Positions 25,844 through 34,122 of a stretch of 64,000 nucleotides of DNA are shown here, in pieces (position 1 is the stretch's first letter; each line of letters opens with the position of its first letter). The position numbers were made by a program, and so were the translations under genes. The notes beneath the pieces are model-generated. The model had not been told where the DNA came from and did not search any database. It saw only the letters and a list, made by a program, of their open reading frames with translations. The stretch lies in NCBI GenBank assembly GCA_963708575.1, contig CAVPTB010000003.1:1054001-1118000 (forward strand), given 5' to 3'. This DNA comes from DASVWZ01 sp963708575. GTDB lineage: Bacteria > Acidobacteriota > Terriglobia > Terriglobales > Acidobacteriaceae.

Positions 25844-26725
25844 ATGGCCAAGCTGGGATTTGTCGGTCTCGGAACCATGGGTGGAAACATGGTGGCACGA
25901 CTTTTGAACAAGGGCCATAGCGTGACGGGCTACAACCGCACACGTTCCAAAGCGCAATGGCTGATTGACAAAGGCATGAAGTGGGCCGATTCTCCACGGG
26001 CCGTGGCCGAAGCGTCCGATGTGGTCTTCTCGATGGTGACTAACTCGGCTGCGCTGCAGTCCGTTACCGAGGGTCCGGACGGGATTCTCGAGGGGTTGAA
26101 ACCGGGCAAGTTCTATATCGACATGAGCACGGTCAGCCCGGCCGTTAGTCGCGGTCTCGCCGGAAAGGTGCGGGCTAAAGGATCCGACATGGTCGACGCG
26201 CCTGTCTCCGGCAGTGTCATCACCCTACAGGAAGGGAAGCTCTCCGTCATGGTGGGTGGAAGCAAAGAGACGTTTGAGAAGGTCAAGCCGGTCCTGGACG
26301 ACATCGGTCCGAAAGTGACCCACGTCGGCGATAACGGCCTCGCGTTATCCATGAAAATTGGCGTCAATCTTTGCCTCGCGGTTCAGATGCTCGCTTTCTC
26401 CGAAGGTGTTTTGCTTGCCGAGAAGAGCGGCATCAAGCGCGAGACTGCAGTGGATGTAATGATCCACAGCGCGGTGGCTTCTCCGATGATTGTTTATCGC
26501 GGGCCCTTCATCCTTCAGCAACCGGAAGAAGCCTGGTTCGACGTGAACATGATGCAGAAGGACATGTTGCTGGCGATGGAATTAGGCCGGCAATTAGACG
26601 TACCGGTGCCATCCACGGCGCTGACCAACGAATTTCTCACCGCAGCTCGGGGTATGGGTATGGCGAAGCTGGATTTTGCGTGCATCTTTGATGTGCTGGC
26701 GCAAATGTCAGGAGTGAAGAAATGA
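25844..26725 (+). CDS. Beta-hydroxyacid dehydrogenase (glyoxylate/succinic semialdehyde reductase-like)
   Basis: 293 residues with a strong AGGAG site. It has the GFVGLGTMGGNM Rossmann motif at 5-16, the NRT motif at 31-33 that usually marks NADP preference, substrate loop DAPVSGS at 118-124 and catalytic K171 in ALSMKIGVNL. This matches the 3-hydroxyisobutyrate dehydrogenase superfamily, and the NRT feature favours GLYR/succinic-semialdehyde reductase or tartronate semialdehyde reductase types. Next to an SSADH-like enzyme, a reductase/oxidase pair acting on one semialdehyde is plausible (inference). The stop overlaps the E1 alpha start (ATGA). Confidence 0.9.
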   Translation: MAKLGFVGLGTMGGNMVARLLNKGHSVTGYNRTRSKAQWLIDKGMKWADSPRAVAEASDVVFSMVTNSAALQSVTEGPDGILEGLKPGKFYIDMSTVSPAVSRGLAGKVRAKGSDMVDAPVSGSVITLQEGKLSVMVGGSKETFEKVKPVLDDIGPKVTHVGDNGLALSMKIGVNLCLAVQMLAFSEGVLLAEKSGIKRETAVDVMIHSAVASPMIVYRGPFILQQPEEAWFDVNMMQKDMLLAMELGRQLDVPVPSTALTNEFLTAARGMGMAKLDFACIFDVLAQMSGVKK

Positions 26726-27720
26726 GCACAGCAACGGACCCCAAAGCGGCGGGTTCGGACGTGAAAGCCGACAAGTGGCTGCACATGTACCGCCAAATGC
26801 TCAGAATCCGGTTGTTCGAAGAGCATGTGAACGATCTCTACACACGAGCGCTAATGCCGGGACTCGCCCATTTGTACATCGGCGAGGAAGCCGTGGCTGT
26901 CGGAATCTGCGAAGCGCTCAACAAAGATGACTACATCACCAGCACTCACCGGGGACACGGGCATTGCCTGGCGAAGGGTGCGACGCCGGACCGCATGTTT
27001 GCCGAGTTGCTCGGGAAAGAATCGGGATACTGCAAAGGCAAAGGTGGATCGATGCATATCGCCGATCCCACCACCGGCAATCTGGGGGCGAATGCGATTG
27101 TAGGTGGAAGCCTGGGAATCGCAACCGGAGCGGCGCTGGCGTCCAAGCGCCTCGGCAACGGTCGTGTCGCGGTTTCCTTCTTCGGAGAAGGTGCGCTTGG
27201 CCAAGGCTTACTTTATGAAGTAATGAACCTGGCGACACTTTGGAAGTTGCCTGTCATCTACGTTTGCGAAAACAACATGTACAACGAGTACACCCATTTC
27301 TCCGAAACGACTGCCGGAGATATCGCTAGCCGTGCCACTGCCTTCGGTGTGCAGGCCGAGACGGTAGACGGACAAGATGTCCGCGCAGTGAATGTGGCAG
27401 CGTCCAAGTTGGTTGACCGGGCGCGGTCCGGCGGGGGCCCTGCGTTTCTTTTGTGCAACACCTATCGCTATCACGGCCATCATGTCGGCGACATCAATCG
27501 CGAATACTACCGCTCGAAGCAGGAAGAACAGCAGTGGAAGACCGACCGCGATCCGCTGAAGCTCCTGGCTGGCTGGTTGATTGCACAGGGCTTGGCCGAT
27601 CAAGGCGCGCTGACCAAGATGCAGGATGAAATTCAGTCCGAAATGGACGCGGCTGTGCAGTTTGCCACCGCGGCGCCCTATCCCCCAGTGGAGGAAGTAG
27701 ATCAGGATGTCTACGCCTGA
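26722..27720 (+). CDS. 2-oxoacid dehydrogenase E1 component, alpha subunit (TPP-dependent)
   Basis: 332 residues. The thiamine diphosphate site runs from GEGALGQGLLYEVMNLA (155-171) to ENN (183-185); the usual GDG is GEG here. Other family blocks are STHRGHGHCLAKG and GKGGSMHIADPTTGNLGANAIVGG, which with ENNMYNEYT resemble acetoin and pyruvate dehydrogenase alpha chains. It forms an alpha2beta2 E1 with the next gene and passes an acyl group to the lipoyl E2 encoded two genes on. Overlaps the upstream gene by four bases and the E1 beta gene by 14. Confidence 0.93.
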   Translation: MSTATDPKAAGSDVKADKWLHMYRQMLRIRLFEEHVNDLYTRALMPGLAHLYIGEEAVAVGICEALNKDDYITSTHRGHGHCLAKGATPDRMFAELLGKESGYCKGKGGSMHIADPTTGNLGANAIVGGSLGIATGAALASKRLGNGRVAVSFFGEGALGQGLLYEVMNLATLWKLPVIYVCENNMYNEYTHFSETTAGDIASRATAFGVQAETVDGQDVRAVNVAASKLVDRARSGGGPAFLLCNTYRYHGHHVGDINREYYRSKQEEQQWKTDRDPLKLLAGWLIAQGLADQGALTKMQDEIQSEMDAAVQFATAAPYPPVEEVDQDVYA

Positions 27721-28709
27721 TTCCAATTCTCGCGAACTAACCTTCGCCCAAGCGATCCGCGAGGCGCTGGCCGAGGAGATGCGCCGGGATTCGCGAGTGT
27801 GCATCTTCGGGGAAGACGTCGCTGAAGCCGGCACGCCTTTCAAAGTTCTCTCCGGACTAGTTGAAGAATTTGGCATCGACCGTGTCATGGATACGCCGAT
27901 CTCCGAAGCGGGTTTCACCGGCATCGGCGTAGGTGCTGCAATGACCGGTCTGCGACCAGTGGTCGACATCATGTTCGGCGACTTCATTACCTTGACCATG
28001 GATCAGATGGTCAATCAAGCGGCCAAAGCCCATTACATGTCCGGCGGAACCTGGAAGGTTCCGATGGTGATGCGCACCACGCTGGGCGCAACCCGGCGTT
28101 CGGCGGCACAGCACTCGCAATCGCTCCATGCCTGGTTCAGCCATGTGCCTGGACTGAAAGTTGTTATGCCTTCCACCCCATATGACGCCAAGGGTCTACT
28201 GAAGACGGCGATCCGCGACGAGAATCCCGTTGTCTTCTTTGAGGACAAAATGATGTATAAGCTCAAAGGTCAGGTACCTGACGGGCGAATACTCTATTCC
28301 GTTCGGCGTCGCGGATGTGAAACGCGAGGGCGACGACATTACGCTCGTGGCCACCAGTAGCATGGTGCAAGTTGCGCTGGGCGCCGCAGAGATGCTGGAG
28401 AAGTCTGGAATCAGCGCGGAAGTTGTTGACCCGCGTACCATGTGGCCCCTCGACGAGACGACCCTGATCGAGTCCGCAAAAAAAACATCTCGCGTCATTG
28501 TGCTCGACGAAGGTTACGAACGCTACGGCGTCACCGCGGAAATTGCTTCGGTTATTGGGGCTGGCGCATTCTATGATTTGGACGCCCCGGTAAAGCGAAT
28601 GGGCGCGATGCATGTTCCGATTCCGTTTTCGCCACCGTTGGAGGATGTGACGGTGCCTACCGAAAAAACAGTATTTGAAGCCGCCAGCAAACTCTGTGGC
28701 CGCCCATAA
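27707..28709 (+). CDS. 2-oxoacid dehydrogenase E1 component, beta subunit, interrupted by a one-base insertion
   Basis: The gene is in two frames. Codons from 27707 give a typical E1 beta N-terminus (ELTFAQAIREALAEEMRRD, IFGEDVAEAGTPFKV, DTPISEAGFTGIGVGAAMTG, RTTLGATRRSAAQHSQSLHAWF) up to KLKGQVPDG. The frame then slips, and the family sequence resumes one base later as EYSIPFGVADVKREGDD, continuing to the stop at 28707-28709. Removing one G from GGG at 28283-28285 restores a 333-residue protein of normal size. Either a sequence error or a fresh mutation; as read, E1 beta would be truncated to 217 residues. Confidence 0.92.
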
Positions 28710-28724
28710 ATTAGGAGGTCCGTG

Positions 28725-30071
28725 ATGGCTCTGCCCACTTACGGCACGATGGCAGTCGATTGGGAACAACGAATAGATTTCGACCGCCTACGGCGTGAAC
28801 GCCTGGCACGCGCCAAAGACCTGCTCGCGAAATCGGAGATGGGCTCGTTGCTCTGCTTCGACATGAACAACGTGCGCTACCTCACGGCCACGCACATCGG
28901 CACATGGGCCCAGGACAAAGCCAACCGGTTTACACTCCTCCCGCAGAACGACGAACCAATTCTCTGGGATTTCGGTTCAGCAGCGAAACATCATCAACTG
29001 CATTGCCCGTGGCTTGGCGAACGTTCGCGGCCCGGAATTTCCATGTTGCGTGGAACCATGTCGACGGAGATGGGCCGCGCGGAGGATGTTGCCAAGAAAA
29101 TCCGCATTGAGCTTGAAATGCGAGGCCTGCATAAAGAGCCGGTCGGCATCGACATCATCGAGTTGCCGGTGCTGTTTGCTCTGCAGAAAGAAGGCATCAA
29201 GGTCGTCGATGGTCAGCAGTTGATGTCTATGGCTCGCGAGATCAAGACTCGCGATGAAATCAGCCTGCTGAATCAATCCGCTGCGATGGTCGATGCCGCC
29301 TACGATGAACTTTATCGCGCCATGAAGCCGGGCATGCGCGAGAACGAAGCGGTGGGCCTGGTGAGCAAAGTTCTCTACGATCTCGGTTCCGAGTACGTGG
29401 AAGCGGTGAACGCGATTTCCGGCGAACGCTGCAATCCGCATCCGCACGTCTTTTCTGACCGTGTTCTTCGTCCCGGCGATCCCGTGTACTACGACATTCT
29501 GCACTCTTACATGGGATACCGCACCTGCTACTACCGCTGCTTCACCATCGGCTACGGCTCTCACGCGATGGTCGACGCTTACAAACGTTGCCGCGAATAT
29601 CTGGACGCTGCCATCGAACTTGTACGCCCCGGACGCACCACCGCGGAGATCGCCGCCGTCTGGCCAAAGGCTCAAGACTTCGGCTTCCCCAATGAAGAAG
29701 CCAGCTTCGCACTGCAATATGGTCATGGCATCGGACTTGCGATCTGGGAACGCCCGGTCATCAGCCGTCTGGTTTCCTTCGAACATCCCCAGGAGATCAA
29801 GCCGGGCATGGTCTTTGCGCTCGAAACCTTCTGGCCTTCAACCGATGGCTGGAGCGCAGCGCGTATCGAAGAAGAGATTGTTGTGACCGAAACCGGCCAC
29901 GAAGTGATCACGCGCTTCCCGGCTGAGCAATTGCTGGTCGCAGGTGCGCACTACTTCACAGTCAATGGTCCGTTGCCCACAACCCGTGAAACCGAGAATG
30001 CTCCGAGCCAGCGAGTCGTGGACATGATTGAAGCAAGTTCCAAGTCAGAACGAATAGAAGTCGGCAAGTAG
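28725..30071 (+). CDS. M24 (creatinase/prolidase fold) hydrolase with an altered metal site
   Basis: 448 residues from the ATG at 28725, with AGGAGG seven bases upstream. The C-terminal pita-bread fold (~180-430) carries ligands D257 (PVYYDILH), H334 (YGHGIGLAIW), E367 (FALETFW) and E382 (RIEEEIVV). The second aspartate expected 11 residues after D257 is C268 (GYRTCYYRCF). True Xaa-Pro peptidases need both aspartates, so this may be a non-peptidase M24 enzyme, as with creatinase, ectoine hydrolase or the DMSP lyase DddP. It sits between E1 beta and E2, so it probably feeds or processes the cluster's substrate; that role is inference. Confidence 0.88.
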   Translation: MALPTYGTMAVDWEQRIDFDRLRRERLARAKDLLAKSEMGSLLCFDMNNVRYLTATHIGTWAQDKANRFTLLPQNDEPILWDFGSAAKHHQLHCPWLGERSRPGISMLRGTMSTEMGRAEDVAKKIRIELEMRGLHKEPVGIDIIELPVLFALQKEGIKVVDGQQLMSMAREIKTRDEISLLNQSAAMVDAAYDELYRAMKPGMRENEAVGLVSKVLYDLGSEYVEAVNAISGERCNPHPHVFSDRVLRPGDPVYYDILHSYMGYRTCYYRCFTIGYGSHAMVDAYKRCREYLDAAIELVRPGRTTAEIAAVWPKAQDFGFPNEEASFALQYGHGIGLAIWERPVISRLVSFEHPQEIKPGMVFALETFWPSTDGWSAARIEEEIVVTETGHEVITRFPAEQLLVAGAHYFTVNGPLPTTRETENAPSQRVVDMIEASSKSERIEVGK

Positions 30072-30092
30072 GATCGGTTCGAAAGAAAATCT

Positions 30093-31274
30093 ATGGCCTT
30101 CAGCGTGGTAATGCCTGCTCTCGAAATGGCGCAGGAGACGGGCAAGTTAGTTTCGTGGCGAAAGAACGAGGGCGAATCCGTCGCCAAGGGCGAAATTCTA
30201 CTCGAAATCGAAACCGATAAGGCCGTCATGGAAATTGAATCGCCGGCCGAAGGTTTGCTCGCGGGTATTAAAGCGCGAGCTGGCGCCGAGATCCCTGTCG
30301 GTCAGACGATTGCCTGGATTCTGAAACCAGGCGAGGCCATTCCGGCCGATTCCTCGGCCCCGGCGGAGACCGGCAGATATCACAGCGAGTCGAAGCCGGT
30401 CGAAGCACCCATCGAAAAGCGCGAAACTCCTAAGGCCGCGAGCGAAACAAGAATTTCTCCCAAAGCGCGTCGCTTGGCGAAGGAACTCGGAGTCGATCTC
30501 TCTCAAGTAAAGGGCACTGGTCCTGCCGGAGAAATTCAAGCCTCCGACATTGAATCCGCAAGCAAGAACAAGGAGTCCGTTTCCGCCAGCAATCTCGAAA
30601 CGCCAAGCGCCATCGGACGTCTCATGGCGGAGCGCACGACGCAGAGTTGGACGACGGTTCCCCACTTCTTCGTAAGCCGCGAAGTCGATGCCTCCGCACT
30701 AGTTGCCGCCCGCGAAAAGTTTTTGTCTGAGATTGAAAAAGCGCACTCGGTTCGCGTCACTCATTCCGATTTATTGACGATTCTGGTTGCGAAAGCTCTG
30801 CGCGAGCATCCAAGATTAAATGCCAGTTGGATCGATGGGAAAATTCAGCTGCATCCCGAGGTCAACGTCGGAATTGCCATGGCGGTCGAGGATGGAGTGG
30901 TCGCAGCCGCAATTCCGAATAGCGATCAAACGCCCCTTGCCGAGGTCGCAAAACAGCGTCGCGACCTCACCGAACGGGCTCGCTCCGGCAAGCTGCGCCC
31001 CGCTGATATCTCAGGCGCGACATTCACGATCAGCAATCTTGGTATGTACGGGGTGGATTCTTTCACGGCGATCATTATCCCGCCGCAAGTCGCAATTCTC
31101 GCGGTCGGCGCCATCGCGGACAAGGTGGTCGCGGTCAATGGCCAACCGGTATTGCGGCCCATGATGACAATCACATTATCAAGCGACCACCGCGTAGTGG
31201 ACGGTGCCAAAGCCGCTTTGTTCTTGAGCGATGTTGTTGAAAAGCTTCGCCAGCCGGAGAAATGGCTGCGATGA
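30093..31274 (+). CDS. 2-oxoacid dehydrogenase E2 component (dihydrolipoyl acyltransferase)
   Basis: 393 residues. Domains in order: one lipoyl domain (1-78) with the lipoylated K43 in ETDKAVMEIES; an Ala/Pro/Glu linker; the E3/E1-binding domain at ~120-154 (ISPKARRLAKELGVDLSQVKGTGPAGEI); and the acyltransferase core from ~165 with catalytic H366 and D370 in SSDHRVVDGA. TISNLGMYGVDSFTAIIIPPQVAILAVG is also typical. The core assembles into a large cage bound by E1. No E3 (lipoamide dehydrogenase) is encoded in this cluster, so E3 must be supplied from elsewhere. The acyl group handled cannot be told from sequence alone. Confidence 0.93.
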   Translation: MAFSVVMPALEMAQETGKLVSWRKNEGESVAKGEILLEIETDKAVMEIESPAEGLLAGIKARAGAEIPVGQTIAWILKPGEAIPADSSAPAETGRYHSESKPVEAPIEKRETPKAASETRISPKARRLAKELGVDLSQVKGTGPAGEIQASDIESASKNKESVSASNLETPSAIGRLMAERTTQSWTTVPHFFVSREVDASALVAAREKFLSEIEKAHSVRVTHSDLLTILVAKALREHPRLNASWIDGKIQLHPEVNVGIAMAVEDGVVAAAIPNSDQTPLAEVAKQRRDLTERARSGKLRPADISGATFTISNLGMYGVDSFTAIIIPPQVAILAVGAIADKVVAVNGQPVLRPMMTITLSSDHRVVDGAKAALFLSDVVEKLRQPEKWLR

Positions 31275-31312
31275 CGATGCCGGCGCGCCGGTGCGCGTGC
31301 GCGCCGGCATCG
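31275..31312. terminator. Bidirectional hairpin between E2 and the DUF4340 gene
   Basis: A perfect 13-bp inverted repeat (CGATGCCGGCGCG at 31275-31287 and its complement at 31300-31312) with a 12-nt loop sits between two convergent genes, directly after the E2 stop. No long T tract follows, so it may act as a factor-assisted terminator for both strands. Confidence 0.65.
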
Positions 31313-31324
31313 TAGAATAGTTGC

Positions 31325-32704
31325 TCAGTCGTCTTTGTCTTTCGAAGGAGCAGGCGCTGCAACCGCAGGTTTGGCCGCTGACGTAGCGGAAGCCGGCTTC
31401 AGTTCATCCAACGCCTTTTGCAGATTCTTGATCGCATCGTCATCAATCTGGTACAGCGCCGTTTCCCCTTCCCGCTTTGCTACGTAGTCTTTGCCCGATT
31501 TCGCAATCAAGACCTTCTCCAGCCGCTTACCTTTATCCGAGAGCACCGAGACCTGGAGAACGGGCGTCGTGAAACCTGAGTCAACAAACGTTTTCGCCGA
31601 CAGGTCGCGCACATCCGAGAGAACCGTGTCAGCCCCATCGGGATCAAGTTTCTTTCCATCGCCCGACCACCAGTCGTTGCCGCCTTTGCTCAGGAAATAG
31701 CTCTTGTCGCCATTGTGAATCTCAAGCTTGTCGGGATCGTTGTATCCGAAATCAAAAAGCTTCTTATCGCGAAAATCGTCCGGACCTTTATCCACCGCTT
31801 GTGGAAGGTCATTCGCAACTTTATAGACTCCGCTAACCACGCTGGATTTCGCGTAATAATCGTCTTTATTTTTACGAATTTCTAACTGCTGCGTTCCGGA
31901 CGGGTCGGTTACCTTCGCCATCACCACGGGAGTGCCGGAAGCGAAAGCCGCTGCAGTTTTGGCGTCGTCGAGATTGTTTCCACTCAAATCCATTTGCGCC
32001 TGCGCCAACTTCCGGACCATCTGGTCAACCTGATAGTCATCGGCACGTGCGGGAGAAGGCTTCACGATTTGCCAGGAATCTTTGCTCCGAGCAAAAGCGA
32101 CATCTCCATTCTTCTTTACCAGTTCAACCTGGCTGATTTTGTCAGGACTGACCGTCAGGAGTCGCTTGTCGCGAAGATCATTTGCGGATTTGTCGATACT
32201 CGTTTGTTGAAAGCTGGCAATCAAGTACACATGGGGATCGTCGGCCAGCTTGGCGTAAATGGTATTTCCCGTCGGAGCCTGGTCTCCTAGAAGGAGTCGC
32301 TGGCTCTTTTTGTCTTTCTCCGTAAGATCGACTTCCAGCACGGGAGAGCTCAACCCATATTGATCGAGGGTGCTGGCCTTGTCTTCGACAACTCGTTCCG
32401 ACCCGAAAGAAGAAAATGTTCCGAGCAGGCTTTGAACCGCGCTCTGATCGACCGGCAATGGCTTCGGAGCGGTCATCTGCCACTTGCCAGAGGTGTCCCG
32501 TTGCACCGACACCTGGTCTTTACCTTTGGGCTTTAGATCGAACTTGACGATGTCCGCTTCTTTGATCGAAAGAATCTTCGGAGCTGCCTCCGCCGAATCG
32601 TCTGTCCTCGCGGTGTCCTCTACAGGATGCTTGTTCGACCAATACAGCGCCCCAGTCAGCGCCGCGAGCACCACACCGGCGACAATCAAACCACGCAGTT
32701 TCAT
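31325..32704 (-). CDS. DUF4340 domain protein of the Gld-type ABC cluster
   Basis: 459 residues from the ATG at 32704 (AGGAAA site, seven bases); the frame stays open to 32764 into the upstream gene. One N-terminal membrane anchor (RGLIVAGVVLAALTGALYW) is followed by tandem DUF4340 repeats, each with the W-x(2-3)-P and LL/LGxxxP pattern (SGKWQMTAPKPLPVDQ, LLLGDQAPTGNTIYAKL, DSWQIVKPSPARADDYQV, NDWWSGDGKKLDPDGAD). The tail is Ala/Pro/Lys-rich. It is the last gene of a GldA-GldF-GldG-like operon; the family commonly occurs there and is presumed to be a periplasmic accessory. Function unknown. Confidence 0.88.
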   Translation of the reverse strand: MKLRGLIVAGVVLAALTGALYWSNKHPVEDTARTDDSAEAAPKILSIKEADIVKFDLKPKGKDQVSVQRDTSGKWQMTAPKPLPVDQSAVQSLLGTFSSFGSERVVEDKASTLDQYGLSSPVLEVDLTEKDKKSQRLLLGDQAPTGNTIYAKLADDPHVYLIASFQQTSIDKSANDLRDKRLLTVSPDKISQVELVKKNGDVAFARSKDSWQIVKPSPARADDYQVDQMVRKLAQAQMDLSGNNLDDAKTAAAFASGTPVVMAKVTDPSGTQQLEIRKNKDDYYAKSSVVSGVYKVANDLPQAVDKGPDDFRDKKLFDFGYNDPDKLEIHNGDKSYFLSKGGNDWWSGDGKKLDPDGADTVLSDVRDLSAKTFVDSGFTTPVLQVSVLSDKGKRLEKVLIAKSGKDYVAKREGETALYQIDDDAIKNLQKALDELKPASATSAAKPAVAAPAPSKDKDD

Positions 32705-32745
32705 CTCAGATTTCCTGACTCCATGAGCTAGACCGGCGAGAACGA

Positions 32746-34122
32746 TTATCTTCTCTTCCACCACACCGAAACTCCGATAAAAACCACCGCCAAAGGGATT
32801 AGGAACTGGCTCGTAACGCGCACCAAATTGAGCTGGCCCGTGGTCATCGTGACCCTGCGGTCTTCCGGTTGTTTCGGGCGAATCGAGATCAAGTCCTCGT
32901 CTGACCCCAGCCAGTCAATTGCATTCAGCGCGAGGTCGCCGTTGCCTTGGAACCGGGCAAACGAATTGGCAATCCAGGAAGAGCTTCCGATCACCACAAA
33001 CCGGCCTTGGACATCCTGCTTGCCTGTGCTGTAAGTTCCTGCGGCCGCAATCGTCATCGGCCCTTTACGGTTCTTAGGATCTTTGGGATCTACCGAAGGC
33101 GAACTGAGATTCGATGTGGAGAGGCTACTTTCCGAGGAATCGAACAGCTTCTGCACGTTAGTCTTTTCGCCATTCTTGATGGTCAACGACCTGGACAAAG
33201 GAAAGCCCGTGGCTGTGCCCTTCATCCCGGCAACAATCGGTTGAGTTCCGTAACTTGTAACCAGCGCGACCTGCGGCCCGACTCCCGCCAGTTGTCCGAT
33301 GGGATTGAAATCCAGCAGCAGGTCCTTTTCCGGCGTCACGCCCCAGCTTTGCAGTACGTTCGTTAGGGCATCGTTATCGGCAGTCTCGGTACGGCCAATC
33401 TTCAGCGGGGGATCGAGCATGAAGAAAGCGCGTCCACCATTCTCCACGTAATTCTTGATCGCATCTACTTCCGGCTGCTGATAGTCATGAGAGGGACCGC
33501 CAATCACCAGCACTGTGCAGTCCGTGGGCACTATGGCGCTCTGCAGCAAATCGATCGACTTGGTCTGATAATTCTCCTTGGCCAGCATGGTCTTGAACTG
33601 CGAATAGCCGTTGCGATCAGAATCGTCGATCTGATGTTCACCGCTTCCGGCCACAAAACAAACCGTTCGGACCGTGTCTTTGAGATCACGGATGAATGCT
33701 CCCGTAATCCCCTCTTCCGTCATGCTCTTGGCTTCTTCCTTCTTATCGCCGATCTGAACGATCGCCGTGCCGTAATTCTTGATGCCAGCCTCCCGCGCCT
33801 GTTGCGGATTCTTGTCAACGTCCACGTACTCGACGTGCACTTTGGGCGACAGATCGCCGTATTGGTTCAGTACGTCCTTGGCATGCTGGAAACGCGTGGA
33901 CTGGTCGAAGTAGATAATGGTCGCGTCCTGCTTGAGGCCTTTGACGATCTTCGCGGTCTGATCGGAGAGGCTGTACCGCTTGTTGGCGGTTGCGTCATAC
34001 GACTTGTTGTGGCGATTGGCCAGAACGTTGACCACGGCAATCGCGGCGACCACCACCAGAATGTAGACAGTCGCGTAGGCAGCGTATTTAGTCTGTCTAG
34101 CGTGAAGGAGTTGAGTATTCAC
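32746..34122 (-). CDS. GldG-like ABC transporter auxiliary protein
   Basis: 458 residues with a GTG start touching the upstream stop codon (TAA-GTG). A membrane span near the N-terminus (AAYATVYILVVVAAIAVVNVLA) leads into the GldG/DUF4350-type domain (NKRYSLSDQTAKIVKGL, IYFDQST, VEYVDVDKNPQQAREAGI, FVAGSGEHQIDD, LVIGGPSHDYQQPEVDAIKNYVENGGRAFFMLDPPL, SSWIANSFARFQGNGDLALNAIDWLG). A second span lies at the C-terminus (FLIPLAVVFIGVSVWW). Its context is an ABC ATPase and permease. In Bacteroidetes this set supports gliding; in Acidobacteria the role is unknown. Confidence 0.9.
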   Translation of the reverse strand: MNTQLLHARQTKYAAYATVYILVVVAAIAVVNVLANRHNKSYDATANKRYSLSDQTAKIVKGLKQDATIIYFDQSTRFQHAKDVLNQYGDLSPKVHVEYVDVDKNPQQAREAGIKNYGTAIVQIGDKKEEAKSMTEEGITGAFIRDLKDTVRTVCFVAGSGEHQIDDSDRNGYSQFKTMLAKENYQTKSIDLLQSAIVPTDCTVLVIGGPSHDYQQPEVDAIKNYVENGGRAFFMLDPPLKIGRTETADNDALTNVLQSWGVTPEKDLLLDFNPIGQLAGVGPQVALVTSYGTQPIVAGMKGTATGFPLSRSLTIKNGEKTNVQKLFDSSESSLSTSNLSSPSVDPKDPKNRKGPMTIAAAGTYSTGKQDVQGRFVVIGSSSWIANSFARFQGNGDLALNAIDWLGSDEDLISIRPKQPEDRRVTMTTGQLNLVRVTSQFLIPLAVVFIGVSVWWKRR

